A stretch of 64,000 nucleotides of DNA. It comes from an uncultured Lachnospiraceae bacterium (GTDB taxonomy: Bacteria > Bacillota_A > Clostridia > Lachnospirales > Lachnospiraceae). Made by a program: the position numbers and the translations under genes. The notes below the pieces were generated by a model. It was not told the DNA's origin, did not search any database, and saw nothing but the letters and a program-made list of their open reading frames with translations. How positions within the stretch are numbered: the first letter of the stretch is position 1; each line of letters opens with the position of its first letter. Positions 51,568 to 61,533 of this stretch are shown here, piece by piece. Location: assembly GCA_951801245.1 (NCBI GenBank), contig CATOMC010000008.1:26104-90103 (forward strand). Reading direction: 5' to 3'.

Positions 51568-54012
51568 TCACCTGCCGGCGCTCCCTGTTTCCGTCGATAA
51601 GAATCCACTGTCCCGCAGTGCAAAACAGACTTGTCTGCCTTCTTCCAATTCAGCCTGTTCTCCATATACGGTAACGTTGATTTTCTCTCCCGCAGTGGGG
51701 CATTTAAGCAGGGAAAGCATAACATTTTCTTTCGTCACGGATATCTCCAATATACTTCCCTGATATTGGACCTTAAAAGCGTATCTGTCCCAGGCTTTTG
51801 GAAGTACCGGCTCAAAGCGCAGCACACCGTCCTGACAGCGCATTCCCCCGAACCCGTTCACCACCGTCTGCCAGGTCCCCGCCATATTGGCCGCATGAAT
51901 GCCCGCGTAGAAGTTATTGTGATAATCATCCAAATCCATTCTGGCCGACTGCATGAAATACGTATACGCTTCCTCCACGTAACCGATGCCGCAGGCCACG
52001 ATCCCGAAGATGCAGGTGGAAAGGGACGAATGATGTAACGTCACTTCTTTGTAAAAGTCGTAGTTTCTCCTGATTTCCTCTTTCGTAAAAAGATGACTGT
52101 GCAGATAGAACCCCAGCATGGCATCCGCCTGTTTGGACATCCGGTGCCGCATGATGAATAGGGGATGATAGTTTTCGTAAAGCCATGCCCTCTTTTCAGG
52201 TGGAATCTTCTCTTCCTCCCATGGTTTTCTCATCAGAAATCCGTCATCCATAGGATAAATCCCGCGTTTTTCCTCATAAGGGAAATACATCTTTTCCACG
52301 ATTTCGTCCCACAAAACCAGTTCACTTTCCGCAAAAGATATTTTCGCTTTCAGCCTCTCATAAACCGCCGGTTCCTCCCGTATCAGCCATCGTATGGCCG
52401 CCGCCGCATCCCGCAGATGTTCCCTCGCCATCAGGTTCGTATAGAAATTGTTGTCTACTAACACATTGTATTCATCCGGTCCTGTCACACAGCAGATACA
52501 ATATCTGCCTCCTTTACACTCTGCAAAGCTTCCCACATCCGCCCAGATTCTGGCAGTCTCTGCCAATAGTTCCGCACCCTTTTCTTTCAGATATGATACA
52601 TTGCCTGTGGCCTGCAGATATAAAGTAAGCGCATAGGCAATATCCGCATTGATATGATACTGCGCCGTACCCAGCGGATAGTAGGTGGACGCTTCCTCTC
52701 CATTGATAGTACGCCAGGGGAACAATGCCCCCTTTTCATGCCCTAATACCCGCGCCCGTTCTCTTGCCTTGTCCAGGGTGTGATACCTGTAGTCCAGCAG
52801 CTTCTGTGCCGTCTCCGGTTCCGTATAAATCAGCATGGGCAGTACATACATCTCCGTGTCCCAGAAGTAGTGGCCCTCGTAGCCCTCTCCCGATAAACCC
52901 TTGGCTCCCATTCCCGTCCTGCCATTCCTGCCCGCTGACTGAAAGACATGGAACTGGTTGAAACGAAGCCCTTGTATCAGGGCGCTGCCTCCCGTCCCCG
53001 CAATCGTAATATCTGCCGTCTCCCAAAAGCGGCTAAAGTACTCTTCCTGCCGCTTCATCAGTGTTTCAAAACCTGTCTCCTGCGCCCGATGAAGTTCTGT
53101 GCGCACAAAGCGTTCCAGATCATCACGTTCCGTATCCAGAGAAGTGGCGTAGCAGATCATCTTATCCAGAATAAGCTTCCTTCCCTGTTTGGCCTTCGTT
53201 TCAAACACACAGACAGCTTCCAGTTCTCCTGCATGCCCTTCCGGTACACAGCAGACTTCCGGTTTCTGCTCTTCTTCCTCCGACATCCCGAAAGCATCCT
53301 GCTCCCGCAGGCTGTGACTGCTGCCGCACGCTACGGTAAGCCGGCTGTTCTGCGTGGTTCCCTCATAGTAGAGTCGTCCTTCTTCCTGTTCTAGCCGCTC
53401 TGCTTTCAGTTTCCTTCCAAACGGCCCGTAATCAACGATGGGATTCGTCTTCCTCGTATGGTTCTCCACGTCTGCCTGCAACTTTGACACAAACCGCACT
53501 TTCCCCGTAAAATTTAACGGAGTCACTTCATACCGGCATGCCATGATATGCTCCATGGCAAAAGACACCAGACGCATCGTCCGTATCCGCACTGCCTTTC
53601 CCCCGGGGGATGTCCACACAAGTCTCCGCTCCAGAAATCCTTCCTTCATATGCAGCATTCGGGCATACTCTGTGACCTGTCCATGCTCCATATGGAACAG
53701 TTCTCCATCAATAAAAAGCTTGGTCTCTTTTAAATCAGGCAGGTTTAAAAGGGACTGACTGTACAGCGGCGATCCGAAATTGGCCTCCCCGTAACGAATC
53801 TTCTCCCCCTCATAAAACCCGTTTACAAAATTTCCTTCAAGCCCCGTATCCTCATCAAAATCATAAGCTTCCTCAAAAGTTCCCCTTGTCCCGATATACC
53901 CGTTGGACAAAGAAAAAGTCGTCTCATTCCGGTAATTCGTCTCCCGGTCAAAAGCATTTTCCGTAACCGTCCACTCCTCAACCGGATATATTGGTTCTTT
54001 CCCTGTGATCAT
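51568..54012 (-). CDS. GH65 family disaccharide phosphorylase (kojibiose/nigerose type)
   Basis: The ~814-residue enzyme cleaves an alpha-glucoside with phosphate, releasing beta-glucose-1-phosphate. GH65 signatures include GYEGHYFWDTEMYVLP, LGTAQYHINADIAYALT, the acid glutamate in CVTGPDEYNVLVDNNFYTN and a C-terminal jelly-roll. The linkage (alpha-1,2, 1,3, 1,4 or trehalose) cannot be fixed from sequence, though YYPLGTAQYHINADIAYA resembles kojibiose-type enzymes. Start MITGKEPIYPVEEW has GGGAGG upstream. It follows the ABC transporter genes that likely import its substrate. Confidence 0.88.
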   Translation of the reverse strand: MITGKEPIYPVEEWTVTENAFDRETNYRNETTFSLSNGYIGTRGTFEEAYDFDEDTGLEGNFVNGFYEGEKIRYGEANFGSPLYSQSLLNLPDLKETKLFIDGELFHMEHGQVTEYARMLHMKEGFLERRLVWTSPGGKAVRIRTMRLVSFAMEHIMACRYEVTPLNFTGKVRFVSKLQADVENHTRKTNPIVDYGPFGRKLKAERLEQEEGRLYYEGTTQNSRLTVACGSSHSLREQDAFGMSEEEEQKPEVCCVPEGHAGELEAVCVFETKAKQGRKLILDKMICYATSLDTERDDLERFVRTELHRAQETGFETLMKRQEEYFSRFWETADITIAGTGGSALIQGLRFNQFHVFQSAGRNGRTGMGAKGLSGEGYEGHYFWDTEMYVLPMLIYTEPETAQKLLDYRYHTLDKARERARVLGHEKGALFPWRTINGEEASTYYPLGTAQYHINADIAYALTLYLQATGNVSYLKEKGAELLAETARIWADVGSFAECKGGRYCICCVTGPDEYNVLVDNNFYTNLMAREHLRDAAAAIRWLIREEPAVYERLKAKISFAESELVLWDEIVEKMYFPYEEKRGIYPMDDGFLMRKPWEEEKIPPEKRAWLYENYHPLFIMRHRMSKQADAMLGFYLHSHLFTKEEIRRNYDFYKEVTLHHSSLSTCIFGIVACGIGYVEEAYTYFMQSARMDLDDYHNNFYAGIHAANMAGTWQTVVNGFGGMRCQDGVLRFEPVLPKAWDRYAFKVQYQGSILEISVTKENVMLSLLKCPTAGEKINVTVYGEQAELEEGRQVCFALRDSGFLSTETGSAGR

Positions 54013-54055
54013 AATTTCCTCCCTCTCCTGTCTTTCACAACACCGCACCCACGAA

Positions 54056-54152
54056 GAATGCCCGCACTTTGGCATTCTCCCGGGTAAGACGGAGTTGCAA
54101 AGCAACTCCTAGATGTTCTTAGCGAAACGCCCTCTGGCGTGAGCTTTAGAAC
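54056..54152. repeat. Three hairpins between the permease and GH65 genes
   Basis: GAATGC/GCATTC (54056-54077), GGAGTTGC-AAA-GCAACTCC (54091-54109) and GTTCT..GCG..ACGCC/GGCGT..GC..AGAAC (54115-54152) lie in a row. The first carries the dispersed GGCATTCTCC motif. Confidence 0.6.
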
Positions 54153-54158
54153 TTCTTC

Positions 54159-55001
54159 TTACCCTTTGACCGCTCCCGCCGTCAGGCTCTCCACCACCTG
54201 CTTTTGCAGCACAATAAACAAAAGAATCGTCGGCAGTACCGTCATTACCACTGCCGCAAACAGCGCAGAATAATTATTGGCGAAGGTCCCCATATAATAA
54301 TTCAAAGCGATTGGAACCGTCCTTGCCGAATCCCCACTGGTCAGCATCAGGGCAAAATAAAACTCATTCCAGGTATTGATAAACTGCAATAACGCTATCG
54401 TCACAAGTCCCGGCTGCGCCAGCGGAAGAATGATACATAGAAATGTCTGCAAAAAGGAAGCGCCGTCTATGTAGGCGGATTCTTCCAGTGCCGTGGAAAT
54501 GGTCTTATAGTAGCTGACCATCACAAAAAAGGACATCGGAATCCCCATGGCAGAATACACAATGATCAGTCCTGCCTTTGTATCAAAAATATGTAGCTTT
54601 TGAAAAATGGCAAACAAAGGTTGTGATATGGCCTGGGCAGGCAGCATCAGAGATGCCGAAATGAGAAGCACGATCAACGTTTTCAATTTGAACCGGAATC
54701 TGGAGATAATATAAGCACACATAGCCACCAGAATGACTGTCACTATCACACTGATTCCCACAATGATCACACTATTACAAAAGTATCTGGCAATCGGTGC
54801 ATATTGAAAAGCCGCCTTATAATTATCCAGCTTAAAAGACGAAGGCCAGGAAAGCGCAGAAGAATTAATCTCCGCATAGGTCTTAAAAGAACTGATCCCC
54901 GCCCACAGAATCGGTCCCACTGCAATCAGTGTGAAAAACAGCAGAAACAAATATTTTGCAATTTTGGCCGCATAAATAGCGCCTTGTGGTGTTTTTTTCA
55001 T
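54159..55001 (-). CDS. Sugar ABC transporter permease, MalG type
   Basis: This 280-residue permease has six membrane segments, the EAA loop EESAYIDGASFLQTFL and the MalG-like end VVESLTAGAVKG. It is directly adjacent to the partner permease stop (55002) and upstream of the GH65 gene. As in the first sugar operon, no ATPase gene is present. Confidence 0.93.
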   Translation of the reverse strand: MKKTPQGAIYAAKIAKYLFLLFFTLIAVGPILWAGISSFKTYAEINSSALSWPSSFKLDNYKAAFQYAPIARYFCNSVIIVGISVIVTVILVAMCAYIISRFRFKLKTLIVLLISASLMLPAQAISQPLFAIFQKLHIFDTKAGLIIVYSAMGIPMSFFVMVSYYKTISTALEESAYIDGASFLQTFLCIILPLAQPGLVTIALLQFINTWNEFYFALMLTSGDSARTVPIALNYYMGTFANNYSALFAAVVMTVLPTILLFIVLQKQVVESLTAGAVKG

Positions 55002-55889
55002 CTATTTTCCGTCCTCCTCTCCGGCTTTTACCATAAACAACCGCTGTATCACAAGCACCAGCGATATACCGATCACAATCTGGATAACGCCGACAGCATT
55101 GGCTTTGCCGTAATTATTTTCCAGGGTCGCCGCCTTATACAGATAAATCGGCAGGTTTAACGTACTGCTGCCTGGTCCGCCCTTTGTGGTCATATAAATA
55201 ATGTCAAACTGTGACACCATCGCAACGGAAGCAAGCGTCACACAAGTGCCGAAAATGTTTTTCATCAGCGGCAGCGTGATATACCGATCTACCTGCCAGG
55301 GCTTTGCCCCATCTACCCGGGCCGCCTCATAGATTCCCTGATCCACGGCTCCCATTTCCGCCAGGAAAATAATGGTATTAAAACCGGAATACAAGATCCA
55401 GGTAAAGGTGACTGTCCAGAATGCATATTTGGAATTTCCGAACAGATTAGGAACCTGATTCATATTAAGCCCCAGCTTCTCCCAAAGCGGTCTGATCACG
55501 CCGAAACTCGGGTTTAACAACAAAGTAAACATCACGCCCGTTGCCGCCGTTGGTACGATATTGGGAATCATATAAGCAGTACGTACAATCTTCCAGCCCT
55601 TTGGCTTCCTTCTAAGTACCAGCGCCATCGCAAGTCCCAGCGTCACATGGAATGTGGACTGCAGTACCACCCACAGAAGCGTATTCTTAATGGATTCCCG
55701 AAAGCCTTCATCCGCAAAAATTGTCACAAAATTCTTGAATCCAGCAAATTCTGGCGCCGAAAATGTTGTATAGTTACACAGAGAAGTATATACAACCGTC
55801 ACGATAGGCGCCGCATAGACAAGCGCAAACAACAGCATACACGGTACCGTGAACAGGGCAATCCAAAGTCCTCTATTTTTTATTTTCAA
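55002..55889 (-). CDS. Sugar ABC transporter permease, MalF type
   Basis: The ~295-residue permease has six membrane segments and the EAA loop YEAARVDGAKPWQVDRYIT. I choose a TTG start at 55889 (reading MKIKNRGLWIALF) because GGGAGG lies 9 nt upstream and the protein then starts at its first membrane segment; a frame to 56030 would add 47 residues that are not family-like. It follows the binding protein after a short hairpin. Confidence 0.9.
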   Translation of the reverse strand: MKIKNRGLWIALFTVPCMLLFALVYAAPIVTVVYTSLCNYTTFSAPEFAGFKNFVTIFADEGFRESIKNTLLWVVLQSTFHVTLGLAMALVLRRKPKGWKIVRTAYMIPNIVPTAATGVMFTLLLNPSFGVIRPLWEKLGLNMNQVPNLFGNSKYAFWTVTFTWILYSGFNTIIFLAEMGAVDQGIYEAARVDGAKPWQVDRYITLPLMKNIFGTCVTLASVAMVSQFDIIYMTTKGGPGSSTLNLPIYLYKAATLENNYGKANAVGVIQIVIGISLVLVIQRLFMVKAGEEDGK

Positions 55890-55932
55890 TCTTTTCTCCC
55901 TCCCAGCGTATTGTTCTTCTGGCCCATAAAAA

Positions 55933-55956
55933 GCGGGACTGTCAAAGCAGCCCCGC
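55933..55956 (-). terminator. Intercistronic hairpin after the second binding-protein gene
   Basis: On the minus strand GCGGG(G)CTG pairs with CAGTCCCGC and is followed by TTTTTATG. It lies 7 bp after the binding-protein stop and probably lowers permease expression. Confidence 0.65.
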
Positions 55957-55962
55957 GAAATG

Positions 55963-57351
55963 TTATTCCTGATTCTTCTTTGCCGATTCGGACAGCTTCG
56001 TACAAAACTCTTCCGGTGTGATGTTTCCATACGCCAGTTCAGGCAGTTCTGTGGAGAACGTATCTATCGTATTCTGATACCAGTAAGCCTGATTCTGTCC
56101 ATATGTGACTTTCGCCTGGTTCTGAATCTCCAGTACCTGCGCCATCAACGGATCGCTTTCTGTGAGAGCCGAAGGAATCTCCAGATCATTGGATACCGGC
56201 TGCAGGCCTGTCATTTCCAGTGCCTTGATCTGATTCTCAGGCTTCGTTTCAAATTTCAGGAAATCAACAGCCGCTTTGATCTTCTCTTCTTCTGAGGCAC
56301 CTACCATATCACCGGGTGTGGGAACCATCTCCATGCCGTTTCCTGGAAGAAGCATAATGCCCACCTTATCATCAAATCCTTCCGGCGCTTTCTCCGTATT
56401 GGAGAAATCCGGTATCATCCACGGGCCGTTAGGGAACATTGCCACTTCCCCGTTAAAGAAATGTGTCGCCATAGGATCATATTTACCGCCCACTGCATCC
56501 GGTGTTGTATATTCCTGGAACATTTTCTGCACCGTTTCCGCCGCCGCAACGACCTCAGGCGTATTAAAGTCTGTAGGATACATGCTGTTCATCCACTGAT
56601 TCCCTGCTTCTCCGTTCGTACCGATCAGTGCACTCATCCACAGATTGGTCAGCCATCCGGAGTCGGCCGTGTCCATGCCTACCGGCGTGATGCCCGCCGC
56701 TTTCAGTTTGTCACAGGCTTCAAAAAAGGCATTCCAGTCTGCATAAGCTACTTCCGGTGCCTCAATCCCTGCCTGTGCAAACAGATCTTTATTATAGTAG
56801 ATATAAGAAATTTCTTTGGAAACCGGCACACCGTATATCTTCCCGTCCACCGTATTAAACTCCAGTGATGTTTCATCAAACAGGGCTCTCCACTCCGGGT
56901 CTGCCTCAAAATACGGTGTCAGATCTGCCACCTTACCGGATTTCGCCGCCAATTCCGTAATATTGTTGCCACCGTTAAATACGATATCCGGAAGGTCACC
57001 GCTGGAAATCAACAGTTTAATCTTCTGATTAAAGGCATCTGTGGTCGGTATCTCCTCAAAATGAAACTCCACATTCTTGCCTTCCTCTGTCTGCTGGAAT
57101 GCCTCAAACAGATACGCATAATATTCTGCCGCATAGTCTGTTCCCACATGATAATTAATCACGTCCAGGACGATTTTGTCCCCGGAAGCCTCTGCACTCT
57201 GCTCCATACCCTGTGCCGTTGTTTCTTCTGTTTTACTCTGATCTGCTGTGCCGCTTTCACCGCCCGCCGTGTTGCCGCAGGCCGTCAGCCCAAGCACCAT
57301 CAACCCACTCAGGGCAAGTCCCCATACTCTGTTGCTTGTTTTCTTTTTCAT
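55963..57351 (-). CDS. Extracellular sugar-binding lipoprotein
   Basis: The ~462-residue protein has a lipoprotein signal with lipobox LTAC and a family 1 solute-binding domain (VLDVINYHVGTDYAAEYYA, FNGGNNITELAAKSGKV). It begins the second sugar operon, upstream of two permeases, GH65 and a HAD gene. The start MKKKTSNRVWGL has GAGGG upstream; a longer frame to 57468 is not supported. Its ligand is probably the substrate of the GH65 enzyme. Confidence 0.92.
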   Translation of the reverse strand: MKKKTSNRVWGLALSGLMVLGLTACGNTAGGESGTADQSKTEETTAQGMEQSAEASGDKIVLDVINYHVGTDYAAEYYAYLFEAFQQTEEGKNVEFHFEEIPTTDAFNQKIKLLISSGDLPDIVFNGGNNITELAAKSGKVADLTPYFEADPEWRALFDETSLEFNTVDGKIYGVPVSKEISYIYYNKDLFAQAGIEAPEVAYADWNAFFEACDKLKAAGITPVGMDTADSGWLTNLWMSALIGTNGEAGNQWMNSMYPTDFNTPEVVAAAETVQKMFQEYTTPDAVGGKYDPMATHFFNGEVAMFPNGPWMIPDFSNTEKAPEGFDDKVGIMLLPGNGMEMVPTPGDMVGASEEEKIKAAVDFLKFETKPENQIKALEMTGLQPVSNDLEIPSALTESDPLMAQVLEIQNQAKVTYGQNQAYWYQNTIDTFSTELPELAYGNITPEEFCTKLSESAKKNQE

Positions 57352-57491
57352 ATGTTTTCCCTCATTTCTGCGCTGCTTTCCTCTTCGTTCATGGAGAGGA
57401 TACTTGCAACGGGTTTGTGTCAGACAGCGCATATACACAAATCCCGCGATTGAAAATGGAAATTCCAACCTGTTGCTTTGCCTGAAAATTG

Positions 57492-57536
57492 TTATCGCGA
57501 TAAGGAAATTGTATCCCGTAAAGACTGTTATTTGAA
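57492..57536 (-). promoter_or_regulatory. Promoter of the GH65 sugar operon with TTATCGCGATAA palindrome
   Basis: On the minus strand TTCAAA (57531-57536) and TACAAT (57508-57513) are 17 bp apart. The -35 is weak, as in activator-dependent promoters. TTATCGCGATAA (57492-57503), a perfect 12-bp dyad, covers the expected start site. The rest of the 412-bp divergent gap 57352-57763 contains no gene. Confidence 0.6.
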
Positions 57537-57763
57537 TAAAATGCCTTGCTGCAATATTACATTATTTTATCATCCTTTCCCTTTCTTTTCTCTGGAAATG
57601 GCCGTAGGGAGATGTGTTCTTTCACTATGATGCTCTCTTCTTTAAAAATTTTGCTTACTTCGGAAAGTGCATTGATGTGGTAATATAAATGTGTATATCA
57701 TATAGTAGACGCAGGATCGACATCCTTAAATGTTATAAAATTAGAAAGGCCGCGAAATCAGGT

Positions 57764-59578
57764 ATGAGTTTACAGGCAAATCCCCACAAGATCATCTCTT
57801 TGCGTATGTTCATCACGATGACAATCTGTTTGACCATAGTGGTCATTTTGGTGTGTTCCGGGATTCTTTATTATAATAAGACCGCCCATATCCTGATGGA
57901 AAACTATGAAAGATCTTTTACTTCTCAGCTCAGCCAAGTCAATCAGAAAATGTCCGACCAGATTACCGCTGTGGATTCTGTTGCGCCTTTGTTTTTGTCG
58001 GACATGCTGCTTCTTGAGACGCTGGAATCCCCGGATTCCTCCCATGTTGGATATGATACGAAACTTGCCATTGAACGGCAGATGTCGTCCATGTACCACA
58101 GGACTTCCATCGCCAGCCATAACTTTACGGATTCCATCTTTATCATCAGTAAGGACGGCTCCCTGTTCCATATTTATACCTCCGGTTCTTTTGAACCCTA
58201 TGCCAAACAAAATGAAGCCCTGCTCGAACGCCTTGATACCACCCGCACCAATCTCATGTGCCAGACACTGCCTTTTGACGAAAACAACATTTATTTTATC
58301 CGCAACCTTTTTAACAGCAATACCGGATACTATATGGGAACATTTTTTATAAAGATCAACCGCCAAAAATGGATGCAATATTGCGTGGAGGGCCTTGATC
58401 CGACCTGGTTCATATGCCTTTACAATGAAAATATGACACTTGTGTCAAATGAAGTTTTCAACGAAGAGTGCCATGCACTCGCCTCTCTTTCTTCCTCCTA
58501 TGCTTCACAGCCTGCTGCTTTTCATGAAGAAGTACTTAACAACGAACATTATTTTGTAGCCTCAGAGCGCCTTCCCGGTTTAGGGCTTACCTCCGCTGTC
58601 ATTGCGCCCAAAGAACTGCTGCTGAAAGACTTAAACAGTACGCTGGAAACCTATCTTCTGTTTCTGGTTCTTACCGTTTTGATTGCCCTAGCCGCCGCAA
58701 TCTTTATCAGCCAGATGATCACGGCACCGATCAAGCGGATGATTTATCATATCAACCAGATTTCGGCCGGCACAAGTTCCAGGCTTCCGCCGATGAGAAT
58801 GTATCATGAGTTCAAAATTTGGGCCGATTCCTTTAACCAAATGCTGCAGCAGCTAGATATTTACTATACAGACAATTTCCAGAAACAACTGCTGCTGAAA
58901 AATGCGGAAATCCGGGCACTGCAATCCCAGATGAATCCCCATTTTCTCTTTAATGTGCTCAACACGATCGCATGGAAAGCTCAGATTATCCACAACGAGG
59001 AAATCTATCAGATGGTCATTTCTCTGGGAGAACTTCTGAAAGCAAACACCCTCTCGAAGGAAACCGACTTTATCGGACTGGATAAAGAAATGGAATATGT
59101 GAAGTTTTATATATATCTGCAGCAGTGCCGCTTTGAAGACCGTATCGACTGCGTCATACGGATTCCCGAGGAACTGATGACATGCCGGGTTCCCTGCTTT
59201 TGTATTCAGCCGCTTGTGGAAAATGCCATTATCCATGGCTTAGAGCCAAAGAAAGGCAAAGGAAAGCTGATCATACAGATTGTTCCCCTCACACCCGGAG
59301 ATTCTTCCGAACCGGAAATGGAGATTGCAATCATCGATAACGGCATCGGCTTTTCCAGAATTCCCGATGTCCGCGATATCTCCTCATCCGCAGAGGATTC
59401 GCACACCCATATAGGTTTGAGAAATCTGGATAAACGTCTGGAACTTCTCTTCGGAGAGAAAGCACGGATCAAAATAGAAAGTGTTCCTAACTTGTGCACT
59501 ACGATTTCTTTCCGGATTCCGCGAAACACAGCTTTAAATTGTGCTGATATGACCACTTCAGTCAACAATGTTGAATAA
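57764..59578 (+). CDS. Sensor histidine kinase, YesM type
   Basis: The ~604-residue kinase has a first membrane segment (residues ~14-38), an extracellular sensor of ~250 residues, a second segment (TYLLFLVLTVLIALAAAIF), a HAMP linker, the His_kinase block ALQSQMNPHFLFNVLNTIAW with the phosphorylated histidine, and an ATPase domain with IIDNGIGFS. YesM-type kinases control carbohydrate uptake genes. The ATG at 57764 is preferred to one at 57689. It is divergent from the sugar operon and overlaps little with the regulator gene downstream. Confidence 0.92.
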   Translation: MSLQANPHKIISLRMFITMTICLTIVVILVCSGILYYNKTAHILMENYERSFTSQLSQVNQKMSDQITAVDSVAPLFLSDMLLLETLESPDSSHVGYDTKLAIERQMSSMYHRTSIASHNFTDSIFIISKDGSLFHIYTSGSFEPYAKQNEALLERLDTTRTNLMCQTLPFDENNIYFIRNLFNSNTGYYMGTFFIKINRQKWMQYCVEGLDPTWFICLYNENMTLVSNEVFNEECHALASLSSSYASQPAAFHEEVLNNEHYFVASERLPGLGLTSAVIAPKELLLKDLNSTLETYLLFLVLTVLIALAAAIFISQMITAPIKRMIYHINQISAGTSSRLPPMRMYHEFKIWADSFNQMLQQLDIYYTDNFQKQLLLKNAEIRALQSQMNPHFLFNVLNTIAWKAQIIHNEEIYQMVISLGELLKANTLSKETDFIGLDKEMEYVKFYIYLQQCRFEDRIDCVIRIPEELMTCRVPCFCIQPLVENAIIHGLEPKKGKGKLIIQIVPLTPGDSSEPEMEIAIIDNGIGFSRIPDVRDISSSAEDSHTHIGLRNLDKRLELLFGEKARIKIESVPNLCTTISFRIPRNTALNCADMTTSVNNVE

Positions 59579-59636
59579 AAAGGCGTATTCAACAATTCAC
59601 AAGACCGCGCGCCGCAACGCGCAGATGGATATATGT

Positions 59637-61181
59637 ATGACATTTAAACTTCTGATCGTAGATGATGAATCCACAATGCGTAAAGGAATTGCCGAATTTA
59701 TGAACTGGAATTCCATAGACTGTGAGGTGGCCGGCACTGCCAGTGACGGTCTAGAAGCCATTGCCTTTTTGGAGCAGCACGACGTTGATATCATCATAAC
59801 GGACATCAAAATGCCGGAAGCGGACGGACTTGCCGTGGCAAAATATGTATTTGAACACTTTCCCGAAAAGAAAGTCATACTCCTCACCGGCTATGCAGAC
59901 TTTGAATATGCCAAAACCGCCATCCAGTACAACGTGTCTGCCTTTATCCTGAAACCAACGAACAAGCAGGAACTGTTTGAAGCGGTTCAGACCGCCCAGA
60001 ATCAGCTTGTCACCTCCAAGCACACAGACAACATCGCCCGAGAGAAAACGGCCTTCTTAAAAGAGCAGTTCCTATTAGAAATGACCGATCATCCCTATCA
60101 GCCCCAGTTTGCACAAAAACTGCACGAGTACAATCTCTCCCTGCAAAGTTACTATATTGCGGCTTTTCGTCTGATCCCTTACAATGAAGATATCCGTTCC
60201 TTAAAAAAGATCATCATAGATGAAAAGAAAAATGCTTACTGCTATCGCTACAACAATCTGGTGATAACCATCTACTTTTACAAAGATCCGGAAATCATAC
60301 GCAAAAACTGCTGTGAGATTGAAGCCATCACCAGACTGCTGGACTCCCGGGAAATCTCTGTAGGCATCAGCCGCTTCCACGATACTCCCGCCCAGTTCCG
60401 GCAGGCTGTCACGGAAGCAATCCGTGCACTGACCCTGAATTTCTATGCGGAAAACAATGTCTCTTTCTTTTCAGAAGAGTTAGACGAAGAATGCGATCTG
60501 ACTGCTGAAAACTCTCTGGATCTGTTCCAGTTCGAAAATCTGCTGTTAGACTGGCAGTTTCGGGATGCCGAGACGTTGCTGCAGAATCTTTTTGCAAAAT
60601 TTAAGCGTAACTTCATCAACGCACAGGATGTAAAAACCATATGCGCCCAGATATATTACATCTGTTCCCGCATCACCATCAAAAAGTCGAACACCCGCCC
60701 GCTCGATGCAGAACCAGCCCTGCATTCTGCCGCCATAGTTCCCATTGCCTCAGAATACCTTAACACCATCCGTCTGGCCAATGATATCTTCACACTGGAA
60801 CAGGCCGTTATGCAAATGTTCCTCACCCTGAAACTCAGCCTGCAGGATACTGCCGGCATTCAGGGACAGCTTACCGAAAAGGCGATGCAATATATAGAAG
60901 AAAATATTGCCGCAGACCTGTCCCTGGAACAGCTTGCGGATGCCCTTCATATTTCTGCCTCCCACCTAAGCCGGACCTTTAAAAAAGCCACCGGCCTGTC
61001 TCTGACCGACTATATCAACCAACTGCGCATCACCAAAGCCAAGGAACTGCTGCGCGGAACCGATATCTATATTTATGCCATTTCGGAAATGGTCGGCTAC
61101 CATGACGCCACATACTTTTCCTCCATGTTCAAAAAGCTTGTGGGTGTCAGCCCTTCGGAATACCGCACTCCCGAGAGTTGA
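59637..61181 (+). CDS. Response regulator with AraC-type DNA-binding domain, YesN type
   Basis: The ~514-residue regulator has a receiver domain (LLIVDDEST, phosphoacceptor Asp in IIITDIKMPEADG, lysine in FILKPTNKQEL), a ~280-residue linker and a C-terminal AraC pair of helix-turn-helix motifs (ISASHLSRTFKKATGLSLTD, ISEMVGYHDATYFSSMF). It is the partner of the upstream kinase and probably activates the GH65 sugar operon. The ATG at 59637 gives the standard beginning MTFKLLIVDDE; ribosome sites are weak. Confidence 0.92.
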   Translation: MTFKLLIVDDESTMRKGIAEFMNWNSIDCEVAGTASDGLEAIAFLEQHDVDIIITDIKMPEADGLAVAKYVFEHFPEKKVILLTGYADFEYAKTAIQYNVSAFILKPTNKQELFEAVQTAQNQLVTSKHTDNIAREKTAFLKEQFLLEMTDHPYQPQFAQKLHEYNLSLQSYYIAAFRLIPYNEDIRSLKKIIIDEKKNAYCYRYNNLVITIYFYKDPEIIRKNCCEIEAITRLLDSREISVGISRFHDTPAQFRQAVTEAIRALTLNFYAENNVSFFSEELDEECDLTAENSLDLFQFENLLLDWQFRDAETLLQNLFAKFKRNFINAQDVKTICAQIYYICSRITIKKSNTRPLDAEPALHSAAIVPIASEYLNTIRLANDIFTLEQAVMQMFLTLKLSLQDTAGIQGQLTEKAMQYIEENIAADLSLEQLADALHISASHLSRTFKKATGLSLTDYINQLRITKAKELLRGTDIYIYAISEMVGYHDATYFSSMFKKLVGVSPSEYRTPES

Positions 61182-61194
61182 GGCTTTTATTGCA

Positions 61195-61450
61195 ATCAGA
61201 CATGGAACTCCTTTTCCTTAAACAGATGGGTGTAGCACATGGAAATCAGGAAGTTAAAGTTAAAGCTGTCATCGGTATCGCTCATAATGAGGAACAGGGC
61301 GGTTTTTTTGTCCCCCAGGGTGTCGTTCCAGCTCATCATAGGCTGTGATCTCCCGCAGTTCGGCAATATCGAATACCTCCAGCCGCGCGCCGCAGGAAAT
61401 CAGGATGCTTTTTGCGGTTTTGCCAGTGACGTTTTGTATAGGACTTTTTA
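61195..61450 (-). pseudogene. Fragment of a type IV coupling protein (VirD4/TraG)
   Basis: In two frames the minus strand reads TGKTAKSILISCGARLEVFD, IAELREITAYDELE and, after a frameshift, LGDKKTALFLIMSDTDDSFN, FLISMCYTHLF. These are VirD4/TraG coupling protein blocks of Firmicute conjugative elements. The fragment is ~85 codons with both ends missing, so it is a relic. Confidence 0.75.
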
Positions 61451-61492
61451 ATCAAATTCACAAAAAATTTACATTTCAGGGCAAAAAAATAA

Positions 61493-61523
61493 GGCCGGAA
61501 ACCTGTTTTTTAGATTCCCGGCC
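61493..61523 (-). terminator. Terminator of the Rpn-family gene
   Basis: On the minus strand GGCCGGGAA and TTTCCGGCC pair around a 12-nt loop and are followed by TTATTTTTTTG. It lies ~15 bp past the stop codon. Confidence 0.75.
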
Positions 61524-61533
61524 TACGGTTTTA

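Noticed and set aside
61239..61451. 70-residue plus-strand frame after the response regulator
   Set aside because: The opposite strand reads as a coupling-protein relic with recognisable blocks.
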